DNA of 64,000 nucleotides from Enterobacteriaceae bacterium ESL0689 (GCA_029433525.1 JAQTIF010000002.1:496001-560000), one strand, 5' to 3'; positions 48,693 to 60,005 are shown, numbered from the stretch's first letter. Translations and numbers: made by a program. Notes: a model not told the origin generated them from the sequence alone.

Positions 48693-48756
48693 AAAGCACT
48701 GCGGAAAAGTAAGAAATATGCTAACGTTGTACCTCATTAATTTTATGATAAACATA

Positions 48757-49104
48757 ATGAAGCGATTTTTCAGAGTGGTCATGCTCAGTAGCCTGCTGAT
48801 GCTTTCTCCGTGCAGTTACGCATTAAGTGAATCTGAAGCTGAAAACATCGCCGATTTAACAGCGGTATTTATCTTTCTGAAAAACGACTGTGGTTTCCAG
48901 GACGTTTCCAGCCAGCAGATTCGCCGTGCTATCGTGCTGTTTGCCGCACAGAACAAGTGGGATCTGAATAACTACAATCAATTCAATATGAGAGCACGCG
49001 GTGAAAATAGTTATTACGATCTCAGTAATATCAAAATCCCGATCCATAAAAAGTGCGAAGGACTGGCGCGTAATTCGCTGTATCTGCTGCCCTACGCAGG
49101 ATGA
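48757..49104 (+). CDS. yacC: YacC, PulS/OutS-family periplasmic protein
   Basis: A 115-residue protein, the same length as E. coli YacC. An N-terminal signal sequence (MKRFFRVVMLSSLLMLSPCS) is followed by YALSESEAENIADLTAVFIF, FLKNDCGFQ and IPIHKKCEGLARNSLYLL; the paired cysteines fit a secreted disulphide-bonded protein. The family includes type II secretion pilotins, but no T2SS genes are nearby and the role of YacC is unproven. The start at 48757 is chosen because upstream in-frame ATGs lie inside or beside the repeat element. It precedes speE, as in E. coli. Confidence 0.9.
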   Translation: MKRFFRVVMLSSLLMLSPCSYALSESEAENIADLTAVFIFLKNDCGFQDVSSQQIRRAIVLFAAQNKWDLNNYNQFNMRARGENSYYDLSNIKIPIHKKCEGLARNSLYLLPYAG

Positions 49105-49208
49105 TCCTCCACATGTCGGCATATGTACTGCTAAAATAGTTCTCATTGAGCGTTACTTTTGCGGCTATACCCGCTTTTCTGATATGAACAATAAAAAGGA
49201 GTCTTCAC

Positions 49209-50090
49209 GTGGCCGATAATCGCCTATGGCATGAAACGCTGCATAATCAGTTTGGTCAACATTTTACGGTAGATAATGTGCTGTATCATGAAAAGACCCA
49301 CCATCAGGATTTAATTATTTTTGAGAATGCGGCTTTCGGACGTGTGATGGCGCTGGATGGCGTGGTACAAACAACCGAGCGGGATGAATTTATTTACCAT
49401 GAAATGATGACCCATGTTCCGTTGCTGGCTCACGGCCAGGCAAAACATGTACTGATCATTGGTGGCGGAGATGGTGCGATACTGCGTGAAATCTGCCGTC
49501 ATAATACTGTTGAAACCATCACGATGGTTGAGATCGATGCAGGGGTGGTTTCGTTTTGTCGCCAGTATCTCCCTAACCATCATGCGGGAGCCTATGATGA
49601 CCCGCGCTTTACCCTGGTGATTGACGATGGGGTTAATTTTGTCAATCAGACCACCCAAACCTTCGATGTTATCATCTCCGATTGTACCGATCCGATTGGG
49701 CCTGGTGAAAGCCTGTTTACTTCGGCGTTTTATGCCGGTTGTCATCGCTGCCTGAATCACGGCGGTATTTTTGTCGCACAGAATGGTGTCTGTTTTCTGC
49801 AGCAGGATGAAGTGATTAATAGCTACCGCAAACTGAGTCACTATTTTAACGATGTCAGTTTTTATCAGGCCGCTATTCCAACTTATTATGGCGGTGTGAT
49901 GACCTTCGCCTGGGCGACAGATAATATCGCGTTACGCCATCTGTCCAGTGAAATTATCCAGGCGCGCCTCCATAAAGCCGGACTGCAATGTCGTTATTAC
50001 AATGCTGCGATTCATACTGCGGCATTCTCTCTGCCACAATATCTGCAAAATGCGTTGTTCGCCAGTGAATCGCAACAGGAGGTACGCTAA
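49209..50090 (+). CDS. speE: Spermidine synthase
   Basis: A 293-residue aminopropyltransferase making spermidine from putrescine and decarboxylated SAM. The nucleotide-binding loop is [17 protein letters not shown] near residue 80, and the catalytic/putrescine region is [17 protein letters not shown] near residue 155. The GTG start follows AAAAAGGAG and gives [17 protein letters not shown], in line with E. coli. It is followed after one base by speD. Intact. Confidence 0.95.
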   Translation: MADNRLWHETLHNQFGQHFTVDNVLYHEKTHHQDLIIFENAAFGRVMALDGVVQTTERDEFIYHEMMTHVPLLAHGQAKHVLIIGGGDGAILREICRHNTVETITMVEIDAGVVSFCRQYLPNHHAGAYDDPRFTLVIDDGVNFVNQTTQTFDVIISDCTDPIGPGESLFTSAFYAGCHRCLNHGGIFVAQNGVCFLQQDEVINSYRKLSHYFNDVSFYQAAIPTYYGGVMTFAWATDNIALRHLSSEIIQARLHKAGLQCRYYNAAIHTAAFSLPQYLQNALFASESQQEVR

Positions 50091-50091
50091 A

Positions 50092-50886
50092 TTGAAAAAA
50101 GTAAAACTGCATGGCTTTAATAATCTGACGAAAAGCCTGAGTTTTTGTATTTACGATATTTGCTATGCCAATACTGCCGAAGAGCGTGACGGTTATATCG
50201 CTTATATTGATGAGCTGTATAACGCCAACCGCCTGACGGAAATTTTATCCGAAACCTGCTCAATTATCGGCGCTAATATTCTGAATATCGCCCGCCAGGA
50301 TTATGAGCCACAAGGTGCCAGCGTCACTATTCTGGTCAGTGAAGAACCGGTTGATCCACGATTAATTGATAAAACCGAGCATCCAGGACCTTTGCCGGAA
50401 GCGGTTGCCGCCCATCTCGATAAAAGCCATATCTGTATCCATACTTATCCTGAAAGTCATCCGCAAGGCGGATTATGTACTTTCCGGGCGGATATCGAAG
50501 TGTCCACCTGTGGCGTTATTTCACCCCTTAAGGCGTTAAATTATCTGATCCACCAGCTGGAGTCGGATATCGTCACCATTGATTATCGCGTGCGCGGTTT
50601 TACCCGTGATATTAATGGTATGAAACTGTTTATCGATCATGAAATTAACTCTATTCAGAATTTCATGTCCAGTGATATCAAAGCGTTATATGACATGGTA
50701 GATGTGAATGTTTATCAGGAAAATATCTTCCATACGAAAATGTTACTGAAAGAGTTCGATCTTAAGCACTATATGTTCCATACCCGCCCGGAAGATTTAA
50801 CCGCTGAAGCGTGCCAGATCATTACCGACCTGTTATGGAAAGAGATGCGGGAAATTTATTATGGCCGCAATATTCCCCAGATCTGA
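50092..50886 (+). CDS. speD: S-adenosylmethionine decarboxylase proenzyme
   Basis: A 264-residue proenzyme, the same length as E. coli SpeD. It cleaves itself between Lys and Ser in [19 protein letters not shown] (about residue 111), creating the pyruvoyl cofactor that decarboxylates SAM. The start is TTG at 50092 (residues [11 protein letters not shown]), as in E. coli; AGGAGG lies 9 bases upstream, within the speE end. An in-frame ATG at 49948 lies inside speE and is not credible. It is coupled to speE. Confidence 0.95.
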   Translation: MKKVKLHGFNNLTKSLSFCIYDICYANTAEERDGYIAYIDELYNANRLTEILSETCSIIGANILNIARQDYEPQGASVTILVSEEPVDPRLIDKTEHPGPLPEAVAAHLDKSHICIHTYPESHPQGGLCTFRADIEVSTCGVISPLKALNYLIHQLESDIVTIDYRVRGFTRDINGMKLFIDHEINSIQNFMSSDIKALYDMVDVNVYQENIFHTKMLLKEFDLKHYMFHTRPEDLTAEACQIITDLLWKEMREIYYGRNIPQI

Positions 50887-50892
50887 ATCAAT

Positions 50893-50913
50893 GATGGAGA
50901 TCCGTTCTCCATC
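50893..50913 (+). terminator. Probable terminator of speED
   Basis: GATGGAGA/TCTCCATC stem with a five-base loop, 6 bp after the speD stop, followed only by CTT. Confidence 0.5.
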
Positions 50914-50916
50914 CTT

Positions 50917-50977
50917 AGAGCCTGTCCTGGCAGGCTATTTTACCTGCCAGTCTGGCTGCATCTGGTGAGTCAGGCGC
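50917..50977. repeat. Reduced copy of the dispersed repeat after speD
   Basis: AGAGCCTGTCCTGGCAGGC at the left and GTGAGTCAGGCGCATT at the right, with most of the interior deleted. It lies between convergent speD and yacL. Confidence 0.6.
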
Positions 50978-50979
50978 AT

Positions 50980-51342
50980 TCAACACTGCCGGGCAAATTC
51001 ACGGTACGCCGCCACCACCTGAAGAAAATCTTCCAGGCCACATAACGACAGGCTCTCTTCATCGTAATAATGTAAGCCCTCTTCAGGTTCATCAGCGGAA
51101 AACGCCAGCTGGTTGGCACGGACGATCACCTCTTCACCATCCAGCCATAAAGTATATTCATGGCCGATATGTTGCCAGCTGCGTTCACTGCCTTTGAGGT
51201 TACATGCCGCCTGTTCGACTTCATCCAGCAGGGCCAGGTTATCTTTCACTTCTTCATTAAACCAGTGGCCAAGCGCTTCGTGTCCCATCGACATCCGAAC
51301 CCTGACAAAACCGGTTATATCACGCATAAATTCGTAATCCAT
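50980..51342 (-). CDS. yacL: YacL, UPF0231 family protein
   Basis: A 120-residue acidic protein matching E. coli YacL in length and sequence ([20 protein letters not shown] at the start, [20 protein letters not shown] near the end). Function unknown. The start at 51342 is set by alignment, with AAGCAGGTAAG just upstream; an in-frame ATG at 51540 lies inside lpd and is not credible. It lies downstream of lpd on the same strand, as in E. coli. Confidence 0.93.
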   Translation of the reverse strand: MDYEFMRDITGFVRVRMSMGHEALGHWFNEEVKDNLALLDEVEQAACNLKGSERSWQHIGHEYTLWLDGEEVIVRANQLAFSADEPEEGLHYYDEESLSLCGLEDFLQVVAAYREFARQC

Positions 51343-51384
51343 ATTTCTTACCTGCTTTTTACCCAATACAGTGTGCTGGATACA

Positions 51385-51420
51385 AAAATGCCCGACACAC
51401 TCCCTTGTGTCAGGCATTTT
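51385..51420 (-). terminator. Terminator of the pdhR-aceEF-lpd operon
   Basis: AAAATGCCTGACACA and TGTGTCGGGCATTTT form a long stem (one mismatch) around GGGAG on the minus strand, followed by TTTTTG, just after the lpd stop. Confidence 0.8.
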
Positions 51421-51442
51421 GCGCGACTTCGCCAGCAAACAG

Positions 51443-52867
51443 TTACTTCTTCTTCGCTTTCGGATTCGGTAAATCAGTAATGCTGCCTTCGTAAACTTCA
51501 GCGGCCAGGCCAATGGATTCATACAGCGTCGGATGGGCATGAATCGTCAGCGCAATATCTTCTGCGTCACAGCCCATTTCGATAGCCAGACCAATTTCAC
51601 CTAACAGCTCGCCGCCGTTAACACCGACAATCGCACCACCAATAATCCGATGGCTCTCTTTGTCGAAGATCAGTTTCGTCATCCCTTCCGCGCAATCGGA
51701 AGCAATCGCCCGACCGGAAGCCGCCCACGGGAAAATAGCCGTTTCATAGCTAATTCCCTTCTCTTTTGCCTCTTTTTCAGTCATGCCGACCCAGGCAACC
51801 TCGGGTTCAGTATAAGCGATAGAAGGGATCACTTTAGGATCGAAGTAATGTTTCAGACCAGAGATAACTTCTGCTGCGACATGACCTTCATGCACCCCTT
51901 TATGTGCCAGCATCGGCTGACCAACAATATCACCGATAGCAAAGATGTGAGGTACATTGGTACGCATCTGCTTATCAACATGGATAAACCCGCGTTCGTC
52001 CACTTCCACACCCGCTTTACCGGCATCGATACTTTTGCCATTCGGTACACGGCCAATCGCCACCAGCACCGCATCGTAACGCTGGGCTTCCGCCGGGGCT
52101 TTTTTGCCTTCCATCGAAACATAGATGCCGTCTTTTTTCGCTTCAACGGCAGTGACTTTGGTTTCCAGTAACAGATTGAATTTTTTGCTAATCTGTTTAG
52201 TGAATACCTTCACGACATCTTTATCAGCGGCCGGGATCACCTGATCGAACATTTCAACCACATCGATTTCTGACCCCAGGGCATGATAAACCGTCCCCAT
52301 TTCCAGACCAATGATCCCACCCCCCATAATCAGCATGCGCTGAGGAACATATTTCAGTTCCAGGGCATCTGTGGAGTCCCAGACACGTGGATCATCATGG
52401 GGAATAAACGGTAACTGAATCGGACGAGAACCCGCCGCAATGATCACATTGTCAAAGTTGATCACGGTGGTGCCATTCTCGCCTTCTACTTCAAGCGTAT
52501 GCGAGCCGGTGAATTTACCGACACCATTGACCACCTTCACTTTACGGCCTTTTGCCATCCCTGACAGACCACCGGTCAACTGGGTGATCACCTTCTCTTT
52601 CCAGGTACGGATCTTGTCAATGTCAGTTTTAGGTTCACCAAACACAATGCCGTGCTCGGCCAGCGCTTTCGCCTCTTCAATCACTTTCGCTACATGCAGT
52701 AACGCTTTAGAAGGGATACAACCCACATTCAGACACACCCCGCCCAGGGTGCTGTAACGTTCTACGATCACCGTCTCGAGACCTAAGTCTGCGCAACGAA
52801 AAGCAGCAGAATAACCTGCGGGGCCTGCCCCAAGTACCACGACCTGAGTTTTCATTTCAGTACTCAT
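51443..52867 (-). CDS. lpd: Dihydrolipoamide dehydrogenase (E3)
   Basis: A 474-residue FAD enzyme, the same length as E. coli Lpd. It is the E3 subunit shared by pyruvate and 2-oxoglutarate dehydrogenases and the glycine cleavage system. FAD-binding [20 protein letters not shown] is at the N-terminus, the redox disulphide is in [13 protein letters not shown] (about residue 45), NAD binding is [10 protein letters not shown], and the active-site HAHPT is near the C-terminus. The start at 52867 is set by alignment (MSTEMKTQ). Confidence 0.96.
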   Translation of the reverse strand: MSTEMKTQVVVLGAGPAGYSAAFRCADLGLETVIVERYSTLGGVCLNVGCIPSKALLHVAKVIEEAKALAEHGIVFGEPKTDIDKIRTWKEKVITQLTGGLSGMAKGRKVKVVNGVGKFTGSHTLEVEGENGTTVINFDNVIIAAGSRPIQLPFIPHDDPRVWDSTDALELKYVPQRMLIMGGGIIGLEMGTVYHALGSEIDVVEMFDQVIPAADKDVVKVFTKQISKKFNLLLETKVTAVEAKKDGIYVSMEGKKAPAEAQRYDAVLVAIGRVPNGKSIDAGKAGVEVDERGFIHVDKQMRTNVPHIFAIGDIVGQPMLAHKGVHEGHVAAEVISGLKHYFDPKVIPSIAYTEPEVAWVGMTEKEAKEKGISYETAIFPWAASGRAIASDCAEGMTKLIFDKESHRIIGGAIVGVNGGELLGEIGLAIEMGCDAEDIALTIHAHPTLYESIGLAAEVYEGSITDLPNPKAKKK

Positions 52868-52924
52868 CATGACCTCTGTAATGAGATTACCAGGAAAAAA
52901 CCGACCACCAGGCCGGTTCTTCAC

Positions 52925-54511
52925 TTACATCACCAGACGACGGATATCGCTTAGCATATTGTTGATAATAGTAATAAAGCGCGCACCATCCGCACCGTCG
53001 ATCACCCGGTGATCGAACGAAAGAGAGATGGGTAACATCAGGCGCGGCATAAACTCTTTACCATTCCATACCGGCTCCATCGCCGATTTGGACACCCCAA
53101 GGATCGCCACTTCTGGCGCATTGACAATGGGGGCAAAATGCGTCGTTCCCAGGCCACCAATGCTGGAGATGGTGAAGCATCCCCCCTGCATTTCACCGGC
53201 CGTCAATTTACCGTCACGCGCTTTCTTAGAGATAGTGGTCAGCTCACGCGACAGTTCGGTGATGCTCTTTTTATCGACATCCTTAAATACCGGAACCACC
53301 AGACCATTGGGGGTGTCTACCGCGACGCCGATATTGATGTATTTCTTCAGCGTCAGGCGCTGCGCATCTTCAGACAGCGAGCTGTTAAAGCGCGGCATCT
53401 GTTTTAGCGCTGTTGCGACCGCTTTCATGATAAAGACCACCGGCGTATATTTGACGTCCAGTTTGCGCTTTTCGGCTTCCGCATTCTGCTGCTTACGGAA
53501 AGCTTCGAGATCGGTGATATCCGCTTTATCAAAGTGTGTCACATGCGGGATCACAACCCAGTTACGACTTAAGTTAGCCCCTGAGATTTTCTGGATACGT
53601 CCCAGTTCTACCTCTTCCACTTCACCAAACTTGCTGAAGTCTACTTTCGGCCACGGCAACATCCCCGGCAGGCCACCACCGGCCGCAGGTGCGGCTTCCG
53701 CGCGCGCGACCGCTTCTTTCACATAACGCTGCACATCTTCACGCAGAATACGGTCTTTACGCCCTGTCCCTTTGACTTTTGCCAGATTAACGCCAAACTC
53801 GCGCGCCAGACGGCGAATCAACGGCGTAGCATGGACATAAGCGTCATTTTCGACAAACTCTGTTTTATCAGCCACAGCAGATACCGGCGCGGGCGCTTTT
53901 GCTGCCGGTGCGGCTGGCGCTGGCGCAGCCGGTGCGGGAGCGGCGGGGGCAGATACCTGTACCGGTGCCGCACCAGCCACTTCAAATACCATGATCAGCG
54001 AACCTGTCGAGACTTTGTCGCCGGTCTGTACTTTGATCTCTTTCACTGTACCCGCGAACGGTGCGGGGACTTCCATAGAAGCTTTGTCCCCTTCGACGGT
54101 AATCAGTGACTGCTCAGCTTCGATTTTGTCGCCAACATTGACCATGATTTCCGTTACTTCAACTTCATCATTGCCAATATCCGGGACATGAACATCTTTT
54201 GCTGCCGCTGCCGCAGGCGCCGCTACCGGTTCAGCCGCTTTTTTCTCTGCCGTCGCCGGGGCTGCCGCTGCGCTATCCTCTGCCGAATCGAACAGCATAA
54301 TCAGCTTTCCGGTCGCTGTTTTATCGCCAACCGCAACTTTGATCTCTTTGACCACACCCGCCTGTGGAGACGGGACTTCCATAGAGGCTTTATCCCCTTC
54401 TACGGTAATCAGCGACTGTTCTGCTGCCACTTTATCGCCGACATTGACCAGAATTTCGGTGATTTCCACTTCATCTGTGCCGATATCTGGTACTTTTATT
54501 TCGATAGCCAT
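52925..54511 (-). CDS. aceF: Pyruvate dehydrogenase E2, dihydrolipoyl acetyltransferase with two lipoyl domains
   Basis: A 528-residue core of the pyruvate dehydrogenase complex, which moves the acetyl group to CoA. Two lipoyl domains carry GDKAS lysines at Lys41 and Lys143, each followed by an Ala/Pro-rich linker. A peripheral subunit-binding domain ([20 protein letters not shown]) lies near residue 230. The catalytic domain ends with [15 protein letters not shown], containing the active His and Asp. E. coli AceF has three lipoyl domains and 630 residues; here one is missing cleanly with no sign of damage. It lies 13 bp after aceE and 57 bp before lpd. Confidence 0.95.
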   Translation of the reverse strand: MAIEIKVPDIGTDEVEITEILVNVGDKVAAEQSLITVEGDKASMEVPSPQAGVVKEIKVAVGDKTATGKLIMLFDSAEDSAAAAPATAEKKAAEPVAAPAAAAAKDVHVPDIGNDEVEVTEIMVNVGDKIEAEQSLITVEGDKASMEVPAPFAGTVKEIKVQTGDKVSTGSLIMVFEVAGAAPVQVSAPAAPAPAAPAPAAPAAKAPAPVSAVADKTEFVENDAYVHATPLIRRLAREFGVNLAKVKGTGRKDRILREDVQRYVKEAVARAEAAPAAGGGLPGMLPWPKVDFSKFGEVEEVELGRIQKISGANLSRNWVVIPHVTHFDKADITDLEAFRKQQNAEAEKRKLDVKYTPVVFIMKAVATALKQMPRFNSSLSEDAQRLTLKKYINIGVAVDTPNGLVVPVFKDVDKKSITELSRELTTISKKARDGKLTAGEMQGGCFTISSIGGLGTTHFAPIVNAPEVAILGVSKSAMEPVWNGKEFMPRLMLPISLSFDHRVIDGADGARFITIINNMLSDIRRLVM

Positions 54512-54524
54512 TCTTTTTTACCTC

Positions 54525-57188
54525 TTACGCCAGACGCGGGTTAACTTTATCTGCATCGATATTGAATCTGGCGATCGCTTCTGCCACCACTTTCTTATCG
54601 ATTTCATCCCGTTTAGCCAGTTCACCCAGTGCTGCAACAACCACATAATCCGCATCGACTTCAAAATGATGACGCAGATTTTCACGGCTATCAGAGCGAC
54701 CAAATCCGTCAGTACCCAGCACACGATAGTCGCTGGCAGGAATGTAATTACGTACCTGTTCAGCGAACAGCTTCATATAGTCTGTTGAAGCCACCGCTGG
54801 CGCATCGTTCATCACCTGCGCAATATAAGGAACGCGCGGTGTTTCCAGAGGATGCAGCATATTCCAGCGTTCGCAGTCCTGACCATCACGGGCCAGTTCA
54901 GTGAAAGAGGTCACGCTGTAAACATCGGAACCGATACCATACTCTTTCGCCAGAATCTGAGCGGCTTCACGCACATGGCGCAGCATCGAACCTGACCCCA
55001 GTAACTGAACTTTACCTTTATTACCGGCGAGCGTTTCGAGTTTATAGATACCTTTACGGATCCCCTCTTCCGCCCCTTCCGGCATCGCTGGCATGTGATA
55101 GTTTTCGTTCAGCGTGGTGATGTAGTAATACACATTTTCCTGTTTCTCACCATACATCCGCTCGAGGCCATCATGCATGATCACCACCACTTCATAAGCG
55201 TAAGCAGGATCATACGAGACGCAGTTAGGGATGGTCAGTGCCTGAATATGGCTATGGCCATCTTCATGTTGCAGGCCTTCACCATTCAGAGTGGTACGGC
55301 CAGAGGTACCGCCGATCAGGAAGCCACGCGCTTGCTGATCACCCGCTGCCCAGCACAGATCACCAATGCGCTGGAAGCCAAACATTGAGTAGTAGATATA
55401 GAACGGGATCATCGGCAGATTGTTGGTGCTGTAAGAAGTCGCCGCTGCCAGCCAGGAGGCACCCGCGCCCAGTTCGTTAATCCCTTCCTGCAATATCTGG
55501 CCTTTCTCATCTTCTTTATAGTAAGCCACCAGTTCACGATCCTGCGGGGTATATTGCTGGCCGTTAGGGCTGTAGATACCAATCTGGCGGAACAAGCCTT
55601 CCATCCCGAACGTGCGCGCTTCATCAGCAATGATCGGCACCAGACGATCTTTGATCGACTTGTTCTTCAGCATGACGTTCAGCGCACGCACGAAAGCGAT
55701 GGTGGTTGAGATCTCTTTGCTTTGCTCTTCCAGCAGGGCGGAAAAGTCAGCCAGGGTCGGCAGTTCTAACTTCTCAGTAAACTGACGGCGGCGGGCAGGC
55801 AGATAACCGTTGAGCTTTTCACGCTGAGCATGCAGGTAGTTGTACTCTTCAGAACCCTGCGGGAAAGTAATATAAGGCAGTTTTTCGAGATCCGCATCGG
55901 CAACCGGCACATTGAAACGATCACGGAAATGACGCACGCCATCCATGTTCATTTTCTTCACCTGGTGAGCGATATTCTTCGCTTCTGCCACATCACCCAT
56001 ACCATAACCTTTGACGGTATGTGCCAGAATTACCGTTGGCCGTCCCTGAACTTCCTGCGCTTTTTTAAATGCGGCATAGACTTTCTTCGGATCGTGACCA
56101 CCACGATTCAGTGCTCCGATCTGCTCATCAGTCCAGTCGGCAACCAGCGCGGCAGTTTCGGGATATTTACCAAAGAAATGCTCACGAACATAAGCACCAT
56201 CTTTTGATTTGAAGGTCTGGTAGTCGCCATCAACAGTTTCGTTCATGAGCTGAACCAGCTTGCCGCTGGTGTCTTTCCGTAGTAGCTCATCCCAGCGATC
56301 ACCCCAGATAACTTTGATGACTTCCCAGCCAGCGCCAGCAAAAATGTCTTCCAGCTCGTTAATGATTTTACCATTACCGGTTACCGGGCCATCGAGACGT
56401 TGCAAGTTGCAGTTAATCACAAAGATCAGATTATCCAGCTTTTCACGGGTCGCGATGTTGATAGCCCCTTTGGATTCCGGCTCATCCATTTCACCATCGC
56501 CGAGGAACGAGTAAACCTTCTGGGCGGAAGTATTTTTCAGGCCGCGATGTTGCAGGTACTTGAGGAATTTAGCCTGATAGATAGCGGCCAGTGGCCCCAG
56601 CCCCATTGATACGGTCGGGAATTGCCAGAAATCCGGCATCAGTTTCGGGTGTGGATAGGATGATAAACCGTGGCCATGCACTTCCTGGCGGAAGTTATTC
56701 ATTTGCTCTTCGGTTAAACGCCCTTCGATAAAGGCACGTGAATAGATACCCGGCGAGATATGCCCCTGGAAATAGACCAGGTCACCGCCATCCTGCTCCG
56801 TATGCGCCCGGAAGAAGTGATTGAAGCAGACTTCATAGAAGGTCGCCGCAGACTGGTAAGAAGCCATATGGCCCCCTAACTCCAGATCTTTTTTCGAGGC
56901 GCGCAGTACAAGCATTATCGCATTCCAGCGGATGGCGGCACGAATACGGCGTTCCAGCTCCAGGTTACCTGGGTATTCTGGCTCATCTTCCACAGCAATC
57001 GTATTGATGTAATGGCCGGATGCGCTTCCGGCTGCGACTTTCACCCCGCCTTTGCGAGCTTCAGAAAGAAGTTGATCAATCAGATACTGAGCACGCTCAA
57101 CACCTTCTTCACGGATAACCGATTCGATCGCCTGTAACCAGTCGCGAGTTTCGATCGGATCCACGTCATTTAATAAACGTTCTGACAT
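54525..57188 (-). CDS. aceE: Pyruvate dehydrogenase E1 component
   Basis: An 887-residue homodimeric thiamine diphosphate enzyme that decarboxylates pyruvate and reductively acetylates the lipoyl arms of AceF. The ThDP-binding motif GDGEMDEPESKG...NLIFVINCN lies near residue 230. The Glu-activating and active-site loops (HTVKGYGMGDVAEAKNIAHQ near residue 400, then GLFRQIGIYSPNGQQYTPQD) are intact. Length and sequence match E. coli. It lies 116 bp after pdhR. Confidence 0.96.
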   Translation of the reverse strand: MSERLLNDVDPIETRDWLQAIESVIREEGVERAQYLIDQLLSEARKGGVKVAAGSASGHYINTIAVEDEPEYPGNLELERRIRAAIRWNAIMLVLRASKKDLELGGHMASYQSAATFYEVCFNHFFRAHTEQDGGDLVYFQGHISPGIYSRAFIEGRLTEEQMNNFRQEVHGHGLSSYPHPKLMPDFWQFPTVSMGLGPLAAIYQAKFLKYLQHRGLKNTSAQKVYSFLGDGEMDEPESKGAINIATREKLDNLIFVINCNLQRLDGPVTGNGKIINELEDIFAGAGWEVIKVIWGDRWDELLRKDTSGKLVQLMNETVDGDYQTFKSKDGAYVREHFFGKYPETAALVADWTDEQIGALNRGGHDPKKVYAAFKKAQEVQGRPTVILAHTVKGYGMGDVAEAKNIAHQVKKMNMDGVRHFRDRFNVPVADADLEKLPYITFPQGSEEYNYLHAQREKLNGYLPARRRQFTEKLELPTLADFSALLEEQSKEISTTIAFVRALNVMLKNKSIKDRLVPIIADEARTFGMEGLFRQIGIYSPNGQQYTPQDRELVAYYKEDEKGQILQEGINELGAGASWLAAATSYSTNNLPMIPFYIYYSMFGFQRIGDLCWAAGDQQARGFLIGGTSGRTTLNGEGLQHEDGHSHIQALTIPNCVSYDPAYAYEVVVIMHDGLERMYGEKQENVYYYITTLNENYHMPAMPEGAEEGIRKGIYKLETLAGNKGKVQLLGSGSMLRHVREAAQILAKEYGIGSDVYSVTSFTELARDGQDCERWNMLHPLETPRVPYIAQVMNDAPAVASTDYMKLFAEQVRNYIPASDYRVLGTDGFGRSDSRENLRHHFEVDADYVVVAALGELAKRDEIDKKVVAEAIARFNIDADKVNPRLA

Positions 57189-57304
57189 GGCGGATTCCTT
57201 CTTTATCTATTCATTAGTTAATCTGGAACGAGTCCTGTTATGCTCTGCCAGAGAACGTAACCAGACAGGTTCTGCGTTGATTTATCGCGCACTTAAAACC
57301 GCGC

Positions 57305-58084
57305 TTAAGAACCGAAGTTCCCATCTTTTCGTTGCTGTAAACGACGCAGTGAGCGTTCCCGACGACTCTCCTCACGGTGACGATCCAGCAAAATTTGCTC
57401 AATAAATGCCAGATGCCGATGTGACGCTTCACGCGCCTGATCCGGCTTTCCGGCAATAATTGCCGCAAAAATATCACGGCGATGCTCGCTGACCAGGGAA
57501 AGCATTTCCCGGCGCGCATACAACAGCTCAAAATTATGGCGCATATTTTGCGCAAGCATGGGTTCCATACAATGTAAAAGATGAAGCAAAACAACATTAT
57601 GAGCAGCTTCAGTCACTGCGATTTGATAACGGAGAACCGCCTCAGATTCTGCTTCTGAGTCGCCGGACTGTTGTGCCAGCTCAATGGCATGATGAAGTTC
57701 ACGAATACGCGCTTTATCCTCATCCGTACCGCGTAAGGCGGCATAATAGGCGGCGATACCCTCCAGAGCGTGACGGGTTTCCAGCAGGTCAAGTTGCGAT
57801 TCAGGATGGTCAGTCAGCAGCGTGACCAGCGGATCGCTGAAGCTCTGCCACAGATGATTCTGGACAAACGTTCCGCCGCCCTGACGACGAAATAACAGGC
57901 CTTTCACTTCCAGTCGTTGAATTGCTTCACGCAGTGAGGGACGAGAAACGTCAAACTGTTTCGCCAGTTCACGTTCAGGCAGCAATTTTTCCCCTGGGCG
58001 CAGCGTCCCTTCGAGGATTAAGCATTCGAGTCGCTGCTCTATTACATCAGATAATTTGGGCTGGTGAATTTTGCTGTAAGCCAT
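57305..58084 (-). CDS. pdhR: Pyruvate dehydrogenase complex repressor
   Basis: A 259-residue GntR/FadR-type repressor of the pdh operon, relieved by pyruvate. The winged-helix N-domain contains [21 protein letters not shown]-like sequence near residue 35 (here [20 protein letters not shown]), followed by the all-helical FCD effector domain. The start at 58084 gives [20 protein letters not shown]; an upstream ATG at 58135 would add 17 residues and overlaps the operator. It has its own operator and controls aceEF-lpd in the same transcription unit. Confidence 0.95.
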   Translation of the reverse strand: MAYSKIHQPKLSDVIEQRLECLILEGTLRPGEKLLPERELAKQFDVSRPSLREAIQRLEVKGLLFRRQGGGTFVQNHLWQSFSDPLVTLLTDHPESQLDLLETRHALEGIAAYYAALRGTDEDKARIRELHHAIELAQQSGDSEAESEAVLRYQIAVTEAAHNVVLLHLLHCMEPMLAQNMRHNFELLYARREMLSLVSEHRRDIFAAIIAGKPDQAREASHRHLAFIEQILLDRHREESRRERSLRRLQQRKDGNFGS

Positions 58085-58113
58085 ATTCTTACCTCTGCCA
58101 CTCATCCGCTGAT

Positions 58114-58128
58114 ATTGGTAAGACCAAT
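58114..58128. promoter_or_regulatory. PdhR operator upstream of pdhR
   Basis: ATTGGTAAGACCAAT is a perfect palindrome around a 3-bp centre and matches the PdhR box. It lies 30 bp before the pdhR start, consistent with autoregulation of the pdhR-aceEF-lpd operon. Confidence 0.85.
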
Positions 58129-58610
58129 TTATCATTCATCGTTTTAAAATAACAAAGTATTCACCTTATGTCCATCCTGATTTTGATTGAGATCAGATAA
58201 ATTGTCTTAATTAACAATAAATTAAAAATAATATCAAGTAAAAATAACATTTTTTAAATAAAAACGGCAGGAGACCGAAGATAAATTTAACATTTATTAT
58301 ACGAAAATAGATACAAACTGAACCGATTCAACTCTGAAAAAATCAATTTTTATTCATTTAATATAAATAAAAATTCAAATGCTAGTTTGTCGTTTTGTCA
58401 TTTTATTTACAATTGTCTTTTTTTGTTCGCTTCCACTTTATCGCTGCATAAAGCAGGTGCATTCTTTCGCGCTTACCACTATTCTGCGTAAGCCGAAAGA
58501 TTTTCTGAGTATTTTATTTTTTGTTATCCGTAAAGTAATCGATACAGAGATGGCATTTTTTTAATACAGGCATATCAAATGACAACGTCTATTAATAATG
58601 AGGTTCCATA
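58129..58610. other. AT-rich divergent region between pdhR and aroP
   Basis: About 480 bp with both promoters and no convincing gene. A 61-codon hydrophobic frame at 58379-58564 has no family resemblance or ribosome-binding site. TyrR control of aroP is expected from E. coli, but I did not find a well-matched TGTAAA-N6-TTTACA box by eye. Confidence 0.5.
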
Positions 58611-59981
58611 ATGGAAGGCCAACAACATGGCGACAAACTCAAACGCAGTCTAAAAAATCGCCACATCCAGCTGATTGCACTCGGTGGCTCTATCGGAGCG
58701 GGTTTATTTATGGGGAGTGCGTCGGTGATTCAATCTGCTGGCCCCGGGATCATCCTCGGTTATGTCATCGCTGGTTTTATCGCCTTCATGATTATGCGTC
58801 AGTTGGGTGAGATGGTTGTCGAAGAGCCCGTCGCAGGCTCATTCAGCTATTTTGCTTATAAATACTGGGGGAATTTTGCCGGTTTTTCTTCTGGCTGGAA
58901 TTACTGGGTACTGTATGTGCTGGTCGGGATGACAGAACTGACGGTGGTTGGAAAATATATCCACTTCTGGTGGCCACAGGTTCCCATGTGGGTTTCGGCC
59001 GCCTCCTTTTTTGTCATCATCAACGCTATTAACCTGGCGAATGTGAAAGTGTACGGTGAAATGGAGTTCTGGTTCGCCATCATAAAAGTGGTCGCCGTGG
59101 TCGCGATGATCCTTTTCGGTTGCTGGCTACTGCTCAGTGGTCACGGGGGGCCACAGGCAACGATACGTAATCTCTGGGATCAGGGCGGATTTCTGCCACA
59201 TGGCTTCAGCGGCCTGGTGATGGTGATGACGATTATTATGTTCTCATTTGGCGGCCTGGAACTGGTGGGGATCACCGCAGCGGAAGCCAGTCATCCTGAA
59301 AAGAGCATTCCCAAAGCCACTAATCAGGTGATTTATCGCGTGCTGATTTTCTACATCGGCTCACTGACTATTCTGCTGTCATTGTTACCGTGGACCCGGG
59401 TTACGGACAAAACCAGCCCCTTTGTTCTGATTTTCCACGAGCTGGGTGATGTTTTGGTGGCCAATGCCCTGAATATTGTGGTGTTAACCGCAGCGCTCTC
59501 TGTCTATAACAGTTGCGTATACTGCAATAGTCGTATGCTATTTGGCCTCGCACAGCAAGGTAATGCTCCCCGGATACTGCTGAATGTCGATAAGCGTGGT
59601 GTTCCTGTCACTACGATTCTGGTCTCCGCCGTCGTGACCGCATTATGTGTGTTGATAAACTATCTGGTGCCCGAATCGGCGTTTAATTTATTGATGGCAC
59701 TGGTTGTTTCGGCGCTGGTGATCAACTGGGCGATGATCAGCCTGGCGCATATAAAATTCCGCTGCGCTAAACAGCAACAAGGCATTACCACACGTTTCCC
59801 ATCACTTTTTTATCCGCTCAGTAACTGGATTTGTCTGCTGGCGATGGGTGCCATACTGATAATTATGCTGATGACGCCAGGCATGGCGATTTCTGTCTAT
59901 CTGATCCCGGTATGGCTTGCTGCGCTGGGCGTAGGGTATCTGGTCAAGCAAAAAAGTATCTGTCGTGCAAAAATAAAGTGA
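58611..59981 (+). CDS. aroP: Aromatic amino acid transporter AroP
   Basis: A 456-residue APC-family permease of the inner membrane importing Phe, Tyr and Trp with protons. Twelve hydrophobic segments are readable. The family signature HIQLIALGGSIGAGLFMGSA lies in helix 1 at about residues 18-37, and FSFGGLELVGITAAEASHPE near residue 210. It closely matches E. coli AroP. It is divergent from pdhR and convergent with ampD. Intact. Confidence 0.94.
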   Translation: MEGQQHGDKLKRSLKNRHIQLIALGGSIGAGLFMGSASVIQSAGPGIILGYVIAGFIAFMIMRQLGEMVVEEPVAGSFSYFAYKYWGNFAGFSSGWNYWVLYVLVGMTELTVVGKYIHFWWPQVPMWVSAASFFVIINAINLANVKVYGEMEFWFAIIKVVAVVAMILFGCWLLLSGHGGPQATIRNLWDQGGFLPHGFSGLVMVMTIIMFSFGGLELVGITAAEASHPEKSIPKATNQVIYRVLIFYIGSLTILLSLLPWTRVTDKTSPFVLIFHELGDVLVANALNIVVLTAALSVYNSCVYCNSRMLFGLAQQGNAPRILLNVDKRGVPVTTILVSAVVTALCVLINYLVPESAFNLLMALVVSALVINWAMISLAHIKFRCAKQQQGITTRFPSLFYPLSNWICLLAMGAILIIMLMTPGMAISVYLIPVWLAALGVGYLVKQKSICRAKIK

Positions 59982-60005
59982 TATCTCACTGCAAATAGTA
60001 TGTCA

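Noticed and set aside
58379-58564. 61-codon hydrophobic frame upstream of aroP
   Set aside because: AT-rich intergenic DNA, no ribosome-binding site, no family resemblance.
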